NCBI GenBank assembly: GCA_002411365.1
Contig: DHSD01000027.1
Span: 46,141-110,140, forward strand
Length of the DNA stretch: 64,000 nucleotides
Reading direction: 5' to 3'
Source of the DNA: Ruminococcaceae bacterium UBA5295
GTDB taxonomy: Bacteria > Bacillota > Clostridia > Oscillospirales > Acutalibacteraceae
Shown here: piece after piece, positions 7,240 through 14,850 of the stretch
Layout: every line of letters starts with the position of its first letter
How positions within the stretch are numbered: the stretch's first letter is position 1
Translations under genes and position numbers: made by a program
Notes under the pieces: model-generated
What the model was told of the DNA's origin: nothing
Databases searched by the model: none
What the model saw: only the letters and a program-made list of their open reading frames with translations

Positions 7240-9738
7240 TTATTCGCGGTATTCCTCTATTTTGTAAGCCTCGAACACGTCTCCCTCTTTTATATCGTTA
7301 TATTTCTGAAGGCCGATGCCGCAGTCATAGCCTTCAAGCACTTCTTTGGCATCATCTTTAAAGCGTTTGAGGGAAGCAACGCTGTCTTCGGCGAGCACCA
7401 CTCCATCGCGCACAACACGTATTTTTGCGTCGCGCGTGACTTTGCCGCTTGCAACATGAGCGCCTGCAATCGTGCCCACACTGCTTATATGGTAGACCTG
7501 GCGCACTTCGGCCTTGCCGAGCGCGGCTTCGCGCAGCTTCGGCGCAAGCATTCCCTTAAGGGCAGAGCGCACTTCGTTTATGCAGTCGTAAATCACGCGG
7601 TAGAGGCGTACGTCAACGCCGTCGCGCTTTGCATTCTCTTCTGCGACGTTGTCGGGGCGGACATTGAAGCCGATTATAATGGCGTTCGAAGCCACGGCGA
7701 GCATCACGTCGGATTCATTGATGGCGCCGACGCCACTGTGTATGATGTCTACGCGCACTTCGTCATTGCTGAGCTTCTCAAGCGACTGGCAAACCGCCTC
7801 AACAGAACCCTGAACGTCAGCCTTAACTACAAGCTGAAGCGACTTCATATCGCCTTTCTGCATCTGCTCAAAGAGGTTGTCGAGGGTAACTTTTGTGCGC
7901 GAGTTGAACTTCTTTTCTTTCTTTTCGCTGCGGCGCTGCTGCACAAGCTCACGCGCAAGGCGCTCATCTGTGACAACGTCGAAAACGTCGCCGCCAAGCG
8001 GCACGTCGTCAAGCCCCGTAATCTCTACAGGCACGCTCGGGCCGGCCGATTTTATCGGCTTCCCGTTCTCGTCCATCATTGCGCGCACGCGCCCCACCGT
8101 AGTGCCGGCAACAACTATATCGCCCTTGTGCAGAGTACCGTTCTGGACGAGGATAGTCGCCATAGGCCCGCGGCCTTTGTCAAGCCGCGCCTCTATTACG
8201 GTGCCCTTCGCGGCGCGGTCTGGGTTTGCTTTCAGCTCTTTAAGGTCAGCAACGAGAAGGACTGTGTCGAGCAGCTCTTTTATGCCGGTTTTCTTTACGG
8301 CCGAAACCTGCACGCAAGGCGTGTCTCCGCCCCACTGCTCCGGCACAATGCCGTACTTTGTAAGCTGCTCCATGACCATTTCCGGATTTGCGCCCGGCTT
8401 ATCCATTTTGTTTATCGCCACGATAATCGAGACCTTAGCGGCCTGCGCGTGATGGATAGCCTCAACCGTCTGCGGCATGATGCCGTCGTCCGCCGCAACT
8501 ACAAGTATTGCTATGTCCGTCACCTGGGCACCGCGGGCACGCATTGTAGTGAAAGCCTCATGGCCCGGCGTGTCGAGGAACGTAACATCGCGCTTGCCTA
8601 CATTTACACGGTAAGCGCCGATGCGCTGCGTAATGCCGCCGGCTTCGGTTGCGGTCACGTTCGTGTGGCGTATGGCGTCAAGCAGGGAAGTCTTGCCGTG
8701 GTCTACGTGACCCATAACAACGATTACAGGCGCACGCGGCACAAGGTCTTTGTCGTCGTCTTCGCTGTCGTCGATTATCTGGTCCTCTATGGTTACGACT
8801 ACTTCCTTCTGCACTTTTGCATGGAACTCCATCGCAACAAGCGAAGCAGTGTCGAAATCAATAACGTCGTTTATCGCTGCAAAAGTTCCGAGGTTCATTA
8901 GTTTTTTGATGACTTCGGCCGCCGTAGCCTTAAGGCGCATTGCAAGCTCCCCAACCGTGATATGCTCAGGTATCTGGACGGTGATAGGCTTGTTTTTGCG
9001 CTCGAGCGCAATGCGGTGCAGGCGTTCTGATTCCGTTTCCCTGTGCGAATGGTACCTGCCGCGGTAGCGGGTGCTGCGCTGGTTAAGTTTCTGCTTCTTC
9101 ACGGTATTGTCGTTAAGGCGCACTTTTTCGGACGCAAGGCGGTCGTATCTTTCGTTGTAGCGGTCAAGCTCCACATTTGGCGTATGGGTATCTATTATCC
9201 TTCCGGCAGGCCTGCTGACGGTAGCGCTCGTCCCCATGCGCACCGTCTGCTGCTGAGGGCGCTTTTTCGCCACTGGCTGCTGCATACTGCGTTGACGTAC
9301 CTGCTTATTCTGCTGGGCAACCGGCGATGCCGAAGTTGCAGGCCTGCGCTGGTTGTAGCTTACAGGCCTGCGGTTCTGCGGCGCGGCGCGGTGCGGTTCT
9401 TTAGGTGTGGCACCTGCGGCGACCTGCGGCGCCGTTTTTGCCGCTGGTTTTTCTGCTGGCATGCGTTTTTGGGCAGGTTTTTCCGGTTCAATCACCACAT
9501 CTGGCTTTTCGGGCTCCACAACCGGCTGGCGCTTTGCAGCCTGCGCAAAATATTCGTCCAGCTTTGCGCAGCTGTGCTGCTGTGTAAAAGTTTCAAATAC
9601 CATGTCGAGCTCATCCTCGGTAAGGGCAGTCATATGCTTTTTCGTTTCGCCCGTATATTTCTGCAGGACATCTATGACCTGCTTGTTAGGCACATTCAGA
9701 TCCTTCGCCACTTCATGGACTCTGTATTTCATCATCAT
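7240..9738 (-). CDS. infB: Translation initiation factor IF-2
   Basis: IF-2 is the GTPase that positions fMet-tRNA on the ribosome. The 832-residue protein starts with an IF2_N helical module (residues 1-55), then a long low-complexity region rich in Pro, Ala, Lys, Gln and Arg, a second IF2_N-like module, and the G domain with GHVDHGKTSLLDAI, GITQRIGAY, DTPGHEAF and NKMDK, followed by domains II-IV. Three ATGs stand in a row at the start; the first (9738) is 9 bases after AGGAGG and overlaps the ylxQ stop as TAATG. Confidence 0.97.
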   Translation of the reverse strand: MMMKYRVHEVAKDLNVPNKQVIDVLQKYTGETKKHMTALTEDELDMVFETFTQQHSCAKLDEYFAQAAKRQPVVEPEKPDVVIEPEKPAQKRMPAEKPAAKTAPQVAAGATPKEPHRAAPQNRRPVSYNQRRPATSASPVAQQNKQVRQRSMQQPVAKKRPQQQTVRMGTSATVSRPAGRIIDTHTPNVELDRYNERYDRLASEKVRLNDNTVKKQKLNQRSTRYRGRYHSHRETESERLHRIALERKNKPITVQIPEHITVGELAMRLKATAAEVIKKLMNLGTFAAINDVIDFDTASLVAMEFHAKVQKEVVVTIEDQIIDDSEDDDKDLVPRAPVIVVMGHVDHGKTSLLDAIRHTNVTATEAGGITQRIGAYRVNVGKRDVTFLDTPGHEAFTTMRARGAQVTDIAILVVAADDGIMPQTVEAIHHAQAAKVSIIVAINKMDKPGANPEMVMEQLTKYGIVPEQWGGDTPCVQVSAVKKTGIKELLDTVLLVADLKELKANPDRAAKGTVIEARLDKGRGPMATILVQNGTLHKGDIVVAGTTVGRVRAMMDENGKPIKSAGPSVPVEITGLDDVPLGGDVFDVVTDERLARELVQQRRSEKKEKKFNSRTKVTLDNLFEQMQKGDMKSLQLVVKADVQGSVEAVCQSLEKLSNDEVRVDIIHSGVGAINESDVMLAVASNAIIIGFNVRPDNVAEENAKRDGVDVRLYRVIYDCINEVRSALKGMLAPKLREAALGKAEVRQVYHISSVGTIAGAHVASGKVTRDAKIRVVRDGVVLAEDSVASLKRFKDDAKEVLEGYDCGIGLQKYNDIKEGDVFEAYKIEEYRE

Positions 9739-10064
9739 TAAATCGTTCCTCCTCGTTCTTCCGCGCCCAGTTTAACAAGCGCTTTTGCAAACCCCGTATC
9801 ATTTACCGCAATGGCACCGGCCCGTTTCCCAAGCGACGCCTCGGCTTCATCCATTCCCACAGAAAGCACTCCGACCGGCACACCAGCCATTTCGGCCGTT
9901 TCACGAATACTGCGCACCGTCCGCTGTGAAAGGTCACAGCTCAGCAGCACAAGTTTTGCGCGGTGCCTGCGCACCGACTCTTTCACGGCCTCGCTGCCGA
10001 GCTCCAGTTTTCCAGCCTTGCGGGCTATGCCAAGCAGGTTCATCAGCCGTCTATTTATTTCCAA
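9738..10064 (-). CDS. ylxQ: YlxQ, L7Ae-family RNA-binding protein
   Basis: This is a ribosomal L7Ae/L30e-like K-turn binding protein that always lies between ylxR and infB in Firmicutes; its precise role is not established. The core LLGIARKAGKLELG, then AKLVLLSCDLSQRT and a Gly/Ala-rich end match the family. I prefer a TTG start at 10064 (108 residues), overlapping the ylxR end, because GGAGGAG stands just before it and the distance to LLGIA equals that in B. subtilis YlxQ. The ATG at 10043 lacks a ribosome binding site. Confidence 0.82.
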   Translation of the reverse strand: MEINRRLMNLLGIARKAGKLELGSEAVKESVRRHRAKLVLLSCDLSQRTVRSIRETAEMAGVPVGVLSVGMDEAEASLGKRAGAIAVNDTGFAKALVKLGAEERGGTI

Positions 10065-10323
10065 GCAGCTCCTCCTCCATGCGATCGTAAACTTCATCCG
10101 GGATCTTGCACGAAAAGGCTTTTTCAAAACGGTGCGCTTTCCGCGCGGCTTTCAGGCAGGATGGGTTCCTGCACACATACGCGCCGCGGCCCGGTTTCTT
10201 GCCGGTAAGGTCAAGCAAAATTTCCCCCTGGGGCGACCGCACTACACGTACCATCTCCTTCTTTGGTTTCATCTCGCCGCACCCGGCACACATGCGCAGC
10301 GGTATTTTCCTTTTGCGGATCAT
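10051..10323 (-). CDS. rnpM: YlxR/RnpM, RNase P modulator family
   Basis: YlxR-family proteins are small RNA-binding proteins; the B. subtilis member has been named RnpM for an effect on RNase P. The 90-residue product has the family pattern KIPLRMCAGCGEMKPKKEMVRVVRSPQGEI and GKKPGRGAYVC. The start MIRKRKIPLR at 10323 follows an AGGAGGGGGG site. The tandem CxxC at the N-terminus is common in this family. It lies 29 bp after nusA and overlaps ylxQ. Confidence 0.92.
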   Translation of the reverse strand: MIRKRKIPLRMCAGCGEMKPKKEMVRVVRSPQGEILLDLTGKKPGRGAYVCRNPSCLKAARKAHRFEKAFSCKIPDEVYDRMEEELLGNK

Positions 10324-10352
10324 GGCCTTTCCCCCTCCTGGCACAAGCAGAT

Positions 10353-11462
10353 TTATTTCTCAGGTTCATTCTCGCCGTAAAAACCGCTTTCAGGCTTTAT
10401 GTCTATTTTCCATCCTGTAAGGCGGGCGGCAAGGCGGGCATTCTGGCCCTTGTTGCCGATAGCAAGCGAAAGCTGGCTGTCAGGCACGCTGACACGGCAT
10501 GCACGGGAACCATCCTCAGCCGGCACGACATCAAGCACATTCGCCGGCGACAGAGCAGAAGCAATGAACTTGCACGGGTCATCACTGTACTCTATTATGT
10601 CTATTTTTTCACCGCCAAGCTCATCTACTACATGGTTTACCCTCGTGCTCTTAGCGCCTATGCATGCGCCTACGGCATCTACGTCTGGGTTATGGCTCGT
10701 GACGGCGATTTTTGTGCGTGAACCGGCCTCGCGCGATATTGCCTTTATCTCGACTGTCCCGTCATATATCTCAGGCACTTCTTCTTCAAACAGGCGGCGC
10801 ACAAGATCCGGGTGCACACGGCTGATAATTGCGCGCGGGCCGCGCTCCGTCTCGCGCACGTCAACTACATACACTTTTATGTGGTCACCGGAATGCAGCG
10901 CTTCGCCCGGCACCTGCTCCGACTTAGGCAAAACCGCTTCGGCATGGCCTATCTGAAGCGTCGCGGCCCCCGTGCGCGGGTCTACCTGGTCAACAACAGC
11001 CGAAACAAGCTCCTGGTGCTTGCTCTCAAACTCCTGCAGCATCCTGCTGCGCTCGCCTTCCCTTACGCCCTGCCTGATTATGTTTCTCGCCGTCATGGCT
11101 GCAATGCGCCCAAAATCCCTCGTGTTAAGCGGCACCGCAACAGTCTCGCCTACAGAAGCCGTAGGGTCAACCGTACGCGCTTTTTCCAACAGGATTTCTT
11201 TGCCCGGCACAGTCACGTTATCGACGACAGTTTTGTTTAGAAAAACCTGAAATATTCCTTTTGCCTGGTCTGTGTTCACGATGCAGTTGTCGTTGTCATA
11301 GCTGTTTTTGCAAGCTGTGATTATTGCTTTTTTAATGCGCTCCAGCATGAAGTCGACGGAAATGCCCCGTTCTTTCTCAAGCGACTGCAGGGCTGCAAAA
11401 ATTTCGGCACTGCTGTTTTCCTCGTTATCCTTGCTGCTTTTTTTGCTTTTGCTTCTGCTCAT
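10353..11462 (-). CDS. nusA: Transcription termination/antitermination factor NusA
   Basis: NusA binds RNA polymerase and nascent RNA and modulates pausing, termination and antitermination. The 369-residue protein has a Ser/Lys-rich start, the N-terminal RNAP-binding domain (AEIFAALQSLEKERGISVD), an S1 domain and two KH domains (GACIGAKSTRVNHVVDELGGEKIDI and LAIGNKGQNARLAARLTGW). It lacks the C-terminal acidic repeats found in proteobacteria, as usual for Firmicutes. It lies 6 bp downstream of rimP. Confidence 0.96.
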   Translation of the reverse strand: MSRSKSKKSSKDNEENSSAEIFAALQSLEKERGISVDFMLERIKKAIITACKNSYDNDNCIVNTDQAKGIFQVFLNKTVVDNVTVPGKEILLEKARTVDPTASVGETVAVPLNTRDFGRIAAMTARNIIRQGVREGERSRMLQEFESKHQELVSAVVDQVDPRTGAATLQIGHAEAVLPKSEQVPGEALHSGDHIKVYVVDVRETERGPRAIISRVHPDLVRRLFEEEVPEIYDGTVEIKAISREAGSRTKIAVTSHNPDVDAVGACIGAKSTRVNHVVDELGGEKIDIIEYSDDPCKFIASALSPANVLDVVPAEDGSRACRVSVPDSQLSLAIGNKGQNARLAARLTGWKIDIKPESGFYGENEPEK

Positions 11463-11468
11463 GGTTTT

Positions 11469-11960
11469 TCATTCTCCTCCAAAAAAATCATCTTCACGCA
11501 GCCGCACCGAAGAGGTTTCCCTGCGAGAGATCTCTTCCGGATCTCCGGAATCCGGCAAAACGGTGAATGTGCTGCCCGAAAATGCCGTAAGCTTCCCGGT
11601 GATTACGCGGCGCCCATCTTCACCCGGGCGTATAAGGCGCACCGTTACCTCGCTGCCAATGTATGCCTCAAAATGCTCCGGCCTTGTGAGCTCGCGGTCA
11701 ATGCCGGGCGACGAGACCTCAAGGCAATATGTGTCTGGCACCGGGTCGAGCTTATCAAGCGGCCCGTTAATCGCACGGCTCAGGTTTTCACAGTCCTCAA
11801 TGCCCACACCGCCGGGCTTGTCGATAAATATGCGAAGGTACCACGCGCCACCCTCTTTTACATAGTGTACATCCCAGACCGAAAGCCCAAGCTCTGCCGC
11901 ATAAGGCTTAACAAACTTCCTGACTGTCTCGGCAACGCCGCCCCGTTTTCTGTCAGCCAA
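11469..11960 (-). CDS. rimP: Ribosome maturation factor RimP
   Basis: RimP assists assembly of the 30S subunit. The product has the typical two-domain layout: VRKFVKPYAAELGLSVWDVHYVKEGGAWYLRIFIDKPGG, ENLSRAI, DTYCLEVSSPGIDRELTRPEHFE, then an Sm-like C-terminal domain. I assign the TTG at 11960 (163 residues): GAGGTGA stands just before it, whereas the longer open frame up to 12077 would run through the leader hairpin and the promoter. First gene of the rimP-nusA-infB operon. Confidence 0.85.
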   Translation of the reverse strand: MADRKRGGVAETVRKFVKPYAAELGLSVWDVHYVKEGGAWYLRIFIDKPGGVGIEDCENLSRAINGPLDKLDPVPDTYCLEVSSPGIDRELTRPEHFEAYIGSEVTVRLIRPGEDGRRVITGKLTAFSGSTFTVLPDSGDPEEISRRETSSVRLREDDFFGGE

Positions 11961-11984
11961 ACCATTCACCTCATAATACAAACA

Positions 11985-12008
11985 AAAGAGCGGGTCGCCC
12001 CACTCTTT
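11985..12008 (-). promoter_or_regulatory. rimP leader hairpin
   Basis: In the 5' untranslated region the minus strand has a 10-bp stem (arms AAAGAGTGGG and CCCGCTCTTT, one G-U, loop GCGA) followed by TTGTTTG. It resembles the short rimP-leader RNA motif reported upstream of rimP in Firmicutes and could act as a weak attenuator or an autoregulatory site. The stem is directly visible; assignment to that motif is from memory. Confidence 0.6.
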
Positions 12009-12034
12009 CATCCTCACTTTAATATTCTTATAAG

Positions 12035-12063
12035 ATTTTAGCACATTCCGGCCTGAAATGCAA
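12035..12063 (-). promoter_or_regulatory. Sigma-A promoter of the rimP operon
   Basis: Minus strand TTGCAT, 17-base spacer, TAAAAT (-35 at 12058-12063, -10 at 12035-12040). The predicted start near 12028 places the leader hairpin at about +20 to +43. The -35 lies across the spoVT stop region. Confidence 0.8.
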
Positions 12064-12073
12064 GTGTCTAAGA

Positions 12074-12613
12074 TCATTCTTCCATCTGTTTTCCAAGGAA
12101 TGACGCGGCTACCTGAACGAGCTTTGCGGCCGTTTCAATAGGAATGTTTTCTTCATTTTCTGGCTGGAAGACAATTACGGCGCCCGCAACGTCGCTTGCC
12201 GCCAAAATCGGGCAGATTATTTCCGCCGGCCGGTTTATCCCTTCCACAGGAATGACTTTCTCACCTGACGTGGAAAGATATGTGCGGCGTGCCTGCACGC
12301 ATTCCTCCATCTCGGGTGTAACGCGACGCTCCATATATTCCTTGCGCGAAACGCCGGACGCCGCCACGATGTGGTCGCGGTCACTAATTACCGTAGGCAG
12401 GCCGGCAGTGCGGTTCAGAACTTCAGCATATTGTGAAGCGAAAGTCGAAAGCTCACCGACCGGAGAATATTTTTTGAAAATCACGCCTCCCTGAGAGTCC
12501 GTAAATATCTCGAGGGCATCTCCTTCGCGTATGCGCAGCGTTCGGCGGATTTCTTTCGGTATTACAATGCGCCCAAGGTCGTCTATCCTTCGTACGATGC
12601 CTGTTGCTTTCAT
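12074..12613 (-). CDS. spoVT: Stage V sporulation protein T (AbrB-GAF regulator)
   Basis: SpoVT is a forespore-stage transcription factor that tunes late sporulation and germination genes. The 179-residue protein has an AbrB/MazE swapped-hairpin DNA-binding domain (residues 1-52, MKATGIVRRIDDLGRIVIPKEIRRTLRI) and a C-terminal GAF-like domain (about 55-179), the exact SpoVT architecture and length; plain AbrB lacks the GAF part. AGGAGGAAGATAAT precedes the ATG. A sigma-G-like promoter lies upstream. Its presence indicates an endospore-former. Confidence 0.93.
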   Translation of the reverse strand: MKATGIVRRIDDLGRIVIPKEIRRTLRIREGDALEIFTDSQGGVIFKKYSPVGELSTFASQYAEVLNRTAGLPTVISDRDHIVAASGVSRKEYMERRVTPEMEECVQARRTYLSTSGEKVIPVEGINRPAEIICPILAASDVAGAVIVFQPENEENIPIETAAKLVQVAASFLGKQMEE

Positions 12614-12650
12614 ATTATCTTCCTCCTAAAACGCAACGGTTTAATAATCT

Positions 12651-12679
12651 TAGTATCCGCAGGAAAAAGCGGGCTATAC
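12651..12679 (-). promoter_or_regulatory. Candidate sigma-G/sigma-F promoter of spoVT
   Basis: Minus strand GTATA (12675-12679), 17-base spacer, GATACTA (12651-12657) matches the forespore consensus GHATR - about 18 - CATWHTA at all but the first base of the -10. No sigma-A promoter is evident there. spoVT is sigma-G dependent in Bacillus, which fits. Confidence 0.5.
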
Positions 12680-12768
12680 TTATTTTTTCCATTTAAGCCA
12701 AAGAAACAAAAAGCGGGCCGCCTTTTTTCAAAAGCAAGCCCTCCGCATATGCGCAATGCAAAATCATC

Positions 12769-12797
12769 TTGCCAGCCTGCACAAAGGGGGTTATAAT
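12769..12797 (+). promoter_or_regulatory. Sigma-A promoter of the small lipoprotein gene
   Basis: TTGCCA, 17-base spacer, TATAAT, 40 bp before the GTG start at 12837. Confidence 0.75.
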
Positions 12798-12836
12798 TTA
12801 TATCAATGTAAATTAAATGTCATTGGGGGAACTTTC

Positions 12837-13283
12837 GTGAAAAAATCGCTGAAGTTCTGCGTGGCTGCCCTTGCCGCAGCCGTTGTTGCTGCTTTTGCGG
12901 GCTGCTCGGCACGCACGGCAATATCTGCAGATGATTTTCAGAAGCAGGCCAAGAGCTCCGGTTTCTCTGTATCCGAAGCGGCAGGCAATGATTCCGGCGC
13001 GGAGAAAAGCCTTGTAGCAACAAAGGACGGCTCCGACGTTGAAATAGATTTCCATGCCTTTTCGGATGCAGGCAATGCGCAGGGCTGGTACACGTCACAA
13101 AAAGGCAGCCTCGCCAGCTCAGGAAAGGTTGTTGTTGACAGCGACAACTACAATAAATACACACTCGCAAACGGCGAGATGTACTATGTACTTGTCCGCA
13201 TGGACAAAACAGCCATTTTATGCAAAACGACAACCGACAAGAAAAACGAGGCCGACAGTTTTCTGAAAACAATCCATTACTGA
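12837..13283 (+). CDS. Small secreted lipoprotein of unknown function
   Basis: The 148-residue product starts with a lipoprotein signal peptide: basic KKSLK, a hydrophobic stretch and the lipobox AFAGC, with Cys at about residue 22. The mature domain (about 125 residues) is mixed alpha/beta and contains DDFQKQAKSSGFSV, EIDFHAFSDAGNAQGWYTSQKG and a C-terminal EADSFLKTI; I do not recognise a named family. The GTG start follows GGGGGAAC and places the signal peptide at the N-terminus, unlike the longer frame from 12756. It is a single-gene unit with its own promoter and terminator. Likely attached to the outer face of the membrane. Confidence 0.85.
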   Translation: MKKSLKFCVAALAAAVVAAFAGCSARTAISADDFQKQAKSSGFSVSEAAGNDSGAEKSLVATKDGSDVEIDFHAFSDAGNAQGWYTSQKGSLASSGKVVVDSDNYNKYTLANGEMYYVLVRMDKTAILCKTTTDKKNEADSFLKTIHY

Positions 13284-13297
13284 CTGTATTAATCTAT

Positions 13298-13344
13298 AGA
13301 AAGATCCCCCGGACGCATGTTATGCTGTTCCGGGGGATCTTTCT
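13298..13344. terminator. Strong bidirectional terminator
   Basis: A 16-bp perfect inverted repeat (13298-13313 and 13329-13344, AGAAAGATCCCCCGGA) with A-rich and T-rich outer ends separates the lipoprotein gene from the convergent Nudix gene. Confidence 0.9.
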
Positions 13345-13346
13345 GC

Positions 13347-13775
13347 CTACGGCATCAGTTTTTTTACCGCTTCCTCAGCATGGTGCAGCAGAGCAGGCTC
13401 AATATCTGGATAAGTCAGCTCGCCCGGCACTCCGTCAAAAAATTCTACGTGCCACGTTTCAGAATCCGGGAAGGCAAAAAACTCTTGTATCTCGGCGAAA
13501 TAGAGCATTCCGAAAATCTGCCCGCCGGATTCTTCTTTCACTTTGTAAACGCAGACCGGAACCATGCGGAATCTTGCAGCACCTGTTTTTTCATAGAGCC
13601 AGCGGCGCGCAGTTTCTTCTATATTTTCGTCTGATTTTCTGCTTCCGCACGGAATTTCATAGGTATCCCGGCCTTTTCCCTTGCAGAACACCCATTTCCC
13701 ATGGTAGTGTGAAGCGACCGCTGCAAATTTCAGCGTGTCATCGTCGGCACTTTCCATAAAAAAGACTTCATGCAT
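13347..13775 (-). CDS. Nudix hydrolase-like protein with a degenerate Nudix box
   Basis: The 142-residue protein has a Nudix fold pattern with WVFCKGKGRDTYEIPCGSRK leading into the Nudix box, but the box reads G-x5-E-x7-R-W-L-Y-E-K-T-G-A instead of REUxEExGU: the first catalytic Glu is Trp and the second Glu of the EE pair is Lys. It resembles the divergent MutT/YtkD-type proteins of Firmicutes; substrate unknown and activity uncertain. The start at 13775 (MHEVFFMES) has a GGAGGGA site. Single gene, convergent with the lipoprotein gene. Confidence 0.8.
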   Translation of the reverse strand: MHEVFFMESADDDTLKFAAVASHYHGKWVFCKGKGRDTYEIPCGSRKSDENIEETARRWLYEKTGAARFRMVPVCVYKVKEESGGQIFGMLYFAEIQEFFAFPDSETWHVEFFDGVPGELTYPDIEPALLHHAEEAVKKLMP

Positions 13776-13905
13776 GAAATCCCTCCATAATGAAAAACTC
13801 TTCCAGCGCAAATAAAACGCATTATAAAACCCCGATGGCAAGAGCACAGGCATACCGGCTCCTGCCGCATATCAAAAGCCAACAGGTAACAGCCCTGCAA
13901 CAAGT

Positions 13906-14556
13906 TTAAAAGTTGCTGCCGGCACCCTTCAGTTTCCTAATTGCCTCGGCCGCATCCGGAGCTCCAAAAACCGCCGTTCCCGCAACACAGACATCAACCC
14001 CGGCATCCGCAGCTATGCTCACTGTGTCAGCATTAATGCCACCGTCAACTTCAACAAGTAAATCCGGCTTTTTCTTTTTCAGTGCGCGCACTTTGGGCAT
14101 CATATCAACCATAAATTTCTGGCCGCCGAAACCCGGTTCCACAGTCATCACAAGCACAAGGAACAGGCTTTCAAGATATGGGAATACAGCCTCAACAGGC
14201 GTTGCAGGCTTAATTGCCATGGCCGGCTTTGCGCCGCTCGCCACTATGGCATCTATAACTTTCTGCGGATCTTTAACAGCTTCAAAATGGAATGATATAA
14301 TATCTGCTCCCGCCCTGCGGAATTCCGTTAGGTACCTCAGCGGGTCATCCACCATGAGGTGAACGTCAAAAGGCTTTTTTGTGCAGCAGCGCACCGCTGC
14401 CACCACAGGCGGCCCAAATGTAAAGTTCGGCACAAAGCGACCGTCCATCACATCAAGGTGGATCCAGTCGGCGCCAGCTTTATCTGCACGGGCAATCTCG
14501 CTGCCAAGCCTTGAAAAATCTGAAGCCAGTATCGACGGTGCTACCAACATGTCCAT
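13906..14556 (-). CDS. rpe: Ribulose-phosphate 3-epimerase
   Basis: Rpe interconverts ribulose 5-phosphate and xylulose 5-phosphate in the pentose phosphate pathway. The 216-residue TIM barrel shows VAPSILASDFSRLG, the metal-site strand WIHLDVMDGRFVPNFTFGP, FDVHLMVDDP, VMTVEPGFGGQKF and VDGGINADT. The ATG at 14556 follows GGAGAGGATGA. In many Firmicutes rpe follows rsgA; here it stands alone behind a promoter and a terminator-like hairpin (14625-14804), so its own promoter is unclear. Confidence 0.96.
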   Translation of the reverse strand: MDMLVAPSILASDFSRLGSEIARADKAGADWIHLDVMDGRFVPNFTFGPPVVAAVRCCTKKPFDVHLMVDDPLRYLTEFRRAGADIISFHFEAVKDPQKVIDAIVASGAKPAMAIKPATPVEAVFPYLESLFLVLVMTVEPGFGGQKFMVDMMPKVRALKKKKPDLLVEVDGGINADTVSIAADAGVDVCVAGTAVFGAPDAAEAIRKLKGAGSNF

Positions 14557-14624
14557 TCATCCTCTCCACGCATATTGTAACCCAATCCGCCTGCAATTTC
14601 AACAAACCGCATATTCTTTTGCAC

Positions 14625-14662
14625 AAAAAGAGAACCGCCGGAAGAAAAATCCTTCCGGCGGT
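14625..14662 (-). terminator. Rho-independent terminator upstream of rpe
   Basis: An 11-bp GC-rich perfect stem (14634-14644 and 14652-14662) is followed on the minus strand by TCTCTTTTT. It lies 69 bp before the rpe start, so it ends transcripts from the 3D-protein gene and from the promoter at 14776-14804, and may act as an rpe attenuator. Confidence 0.85.
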
Positions 14663-14769
14663 CGATCTATAATCAAGCGGTTTAAATATATTGCCCCGCT
14701 ACAGTATTATATGCATAAAAATGGATTTTGGCCGTTAAAAGCGCCTCGCCGGATTTTCGGAAGTACAAT
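14625..14769 (-). ncRNA. Candidate short RNA or attenuated rpe leader
   Basis: A consensus sigma-A promoter (14776-14804) and a strong terminator (14625-14662) bound a segment of about 145 bases with no convincing ORF. The RNA would either be a free small RNA or the attenuated leader of rpe. No known RNA family is recognised. Based only on the two signals. Confidence 0.35.
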
Positions 14770-14814
14770 GTTCCTATCATAGCTTCCGATTCCCATACTG
14801 TCAAGCGAGGCGCT
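14740..14814. repeat. Nested inverted repeats around a promoter
   Basis: An outer 10-bp perfect inverted repeat (AGCGCCTCGC at 14740-14749, GCGAGGCGCT at 14805-14814) encloses an inner one (CGGAAG at 14758-14763, CTTCCG at 14783-14788). The promoter -35 abuts the outer right arm and the -10 lies in the inner loop, so the repeats may be operator-like or fold as RNA in transcripts of the upstream gene. Confidence 0.6.
14776..14804 (-). promoter_or_regulatory. Consensus sigma-A promoter between the 3D-protein gene and rpe
   Basis: Minus strand TTGACA, 17-base spacer, TATGAT (-35 at 14799-14804, -10 at 14776-14781). Start predicted near 14769. Confidence 0.8.
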
Positions 14815-14850
14815 GAAAGTGGCTCTCACACGGAGGTGCCCCCTGTGGCC

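Noticed and set aside
7147..8901. 584-codon open frame antisense to infB
   Set aside because: It is a by-product of the codon pattern of infB on the other strand; the sequence has no domain and no start signal.
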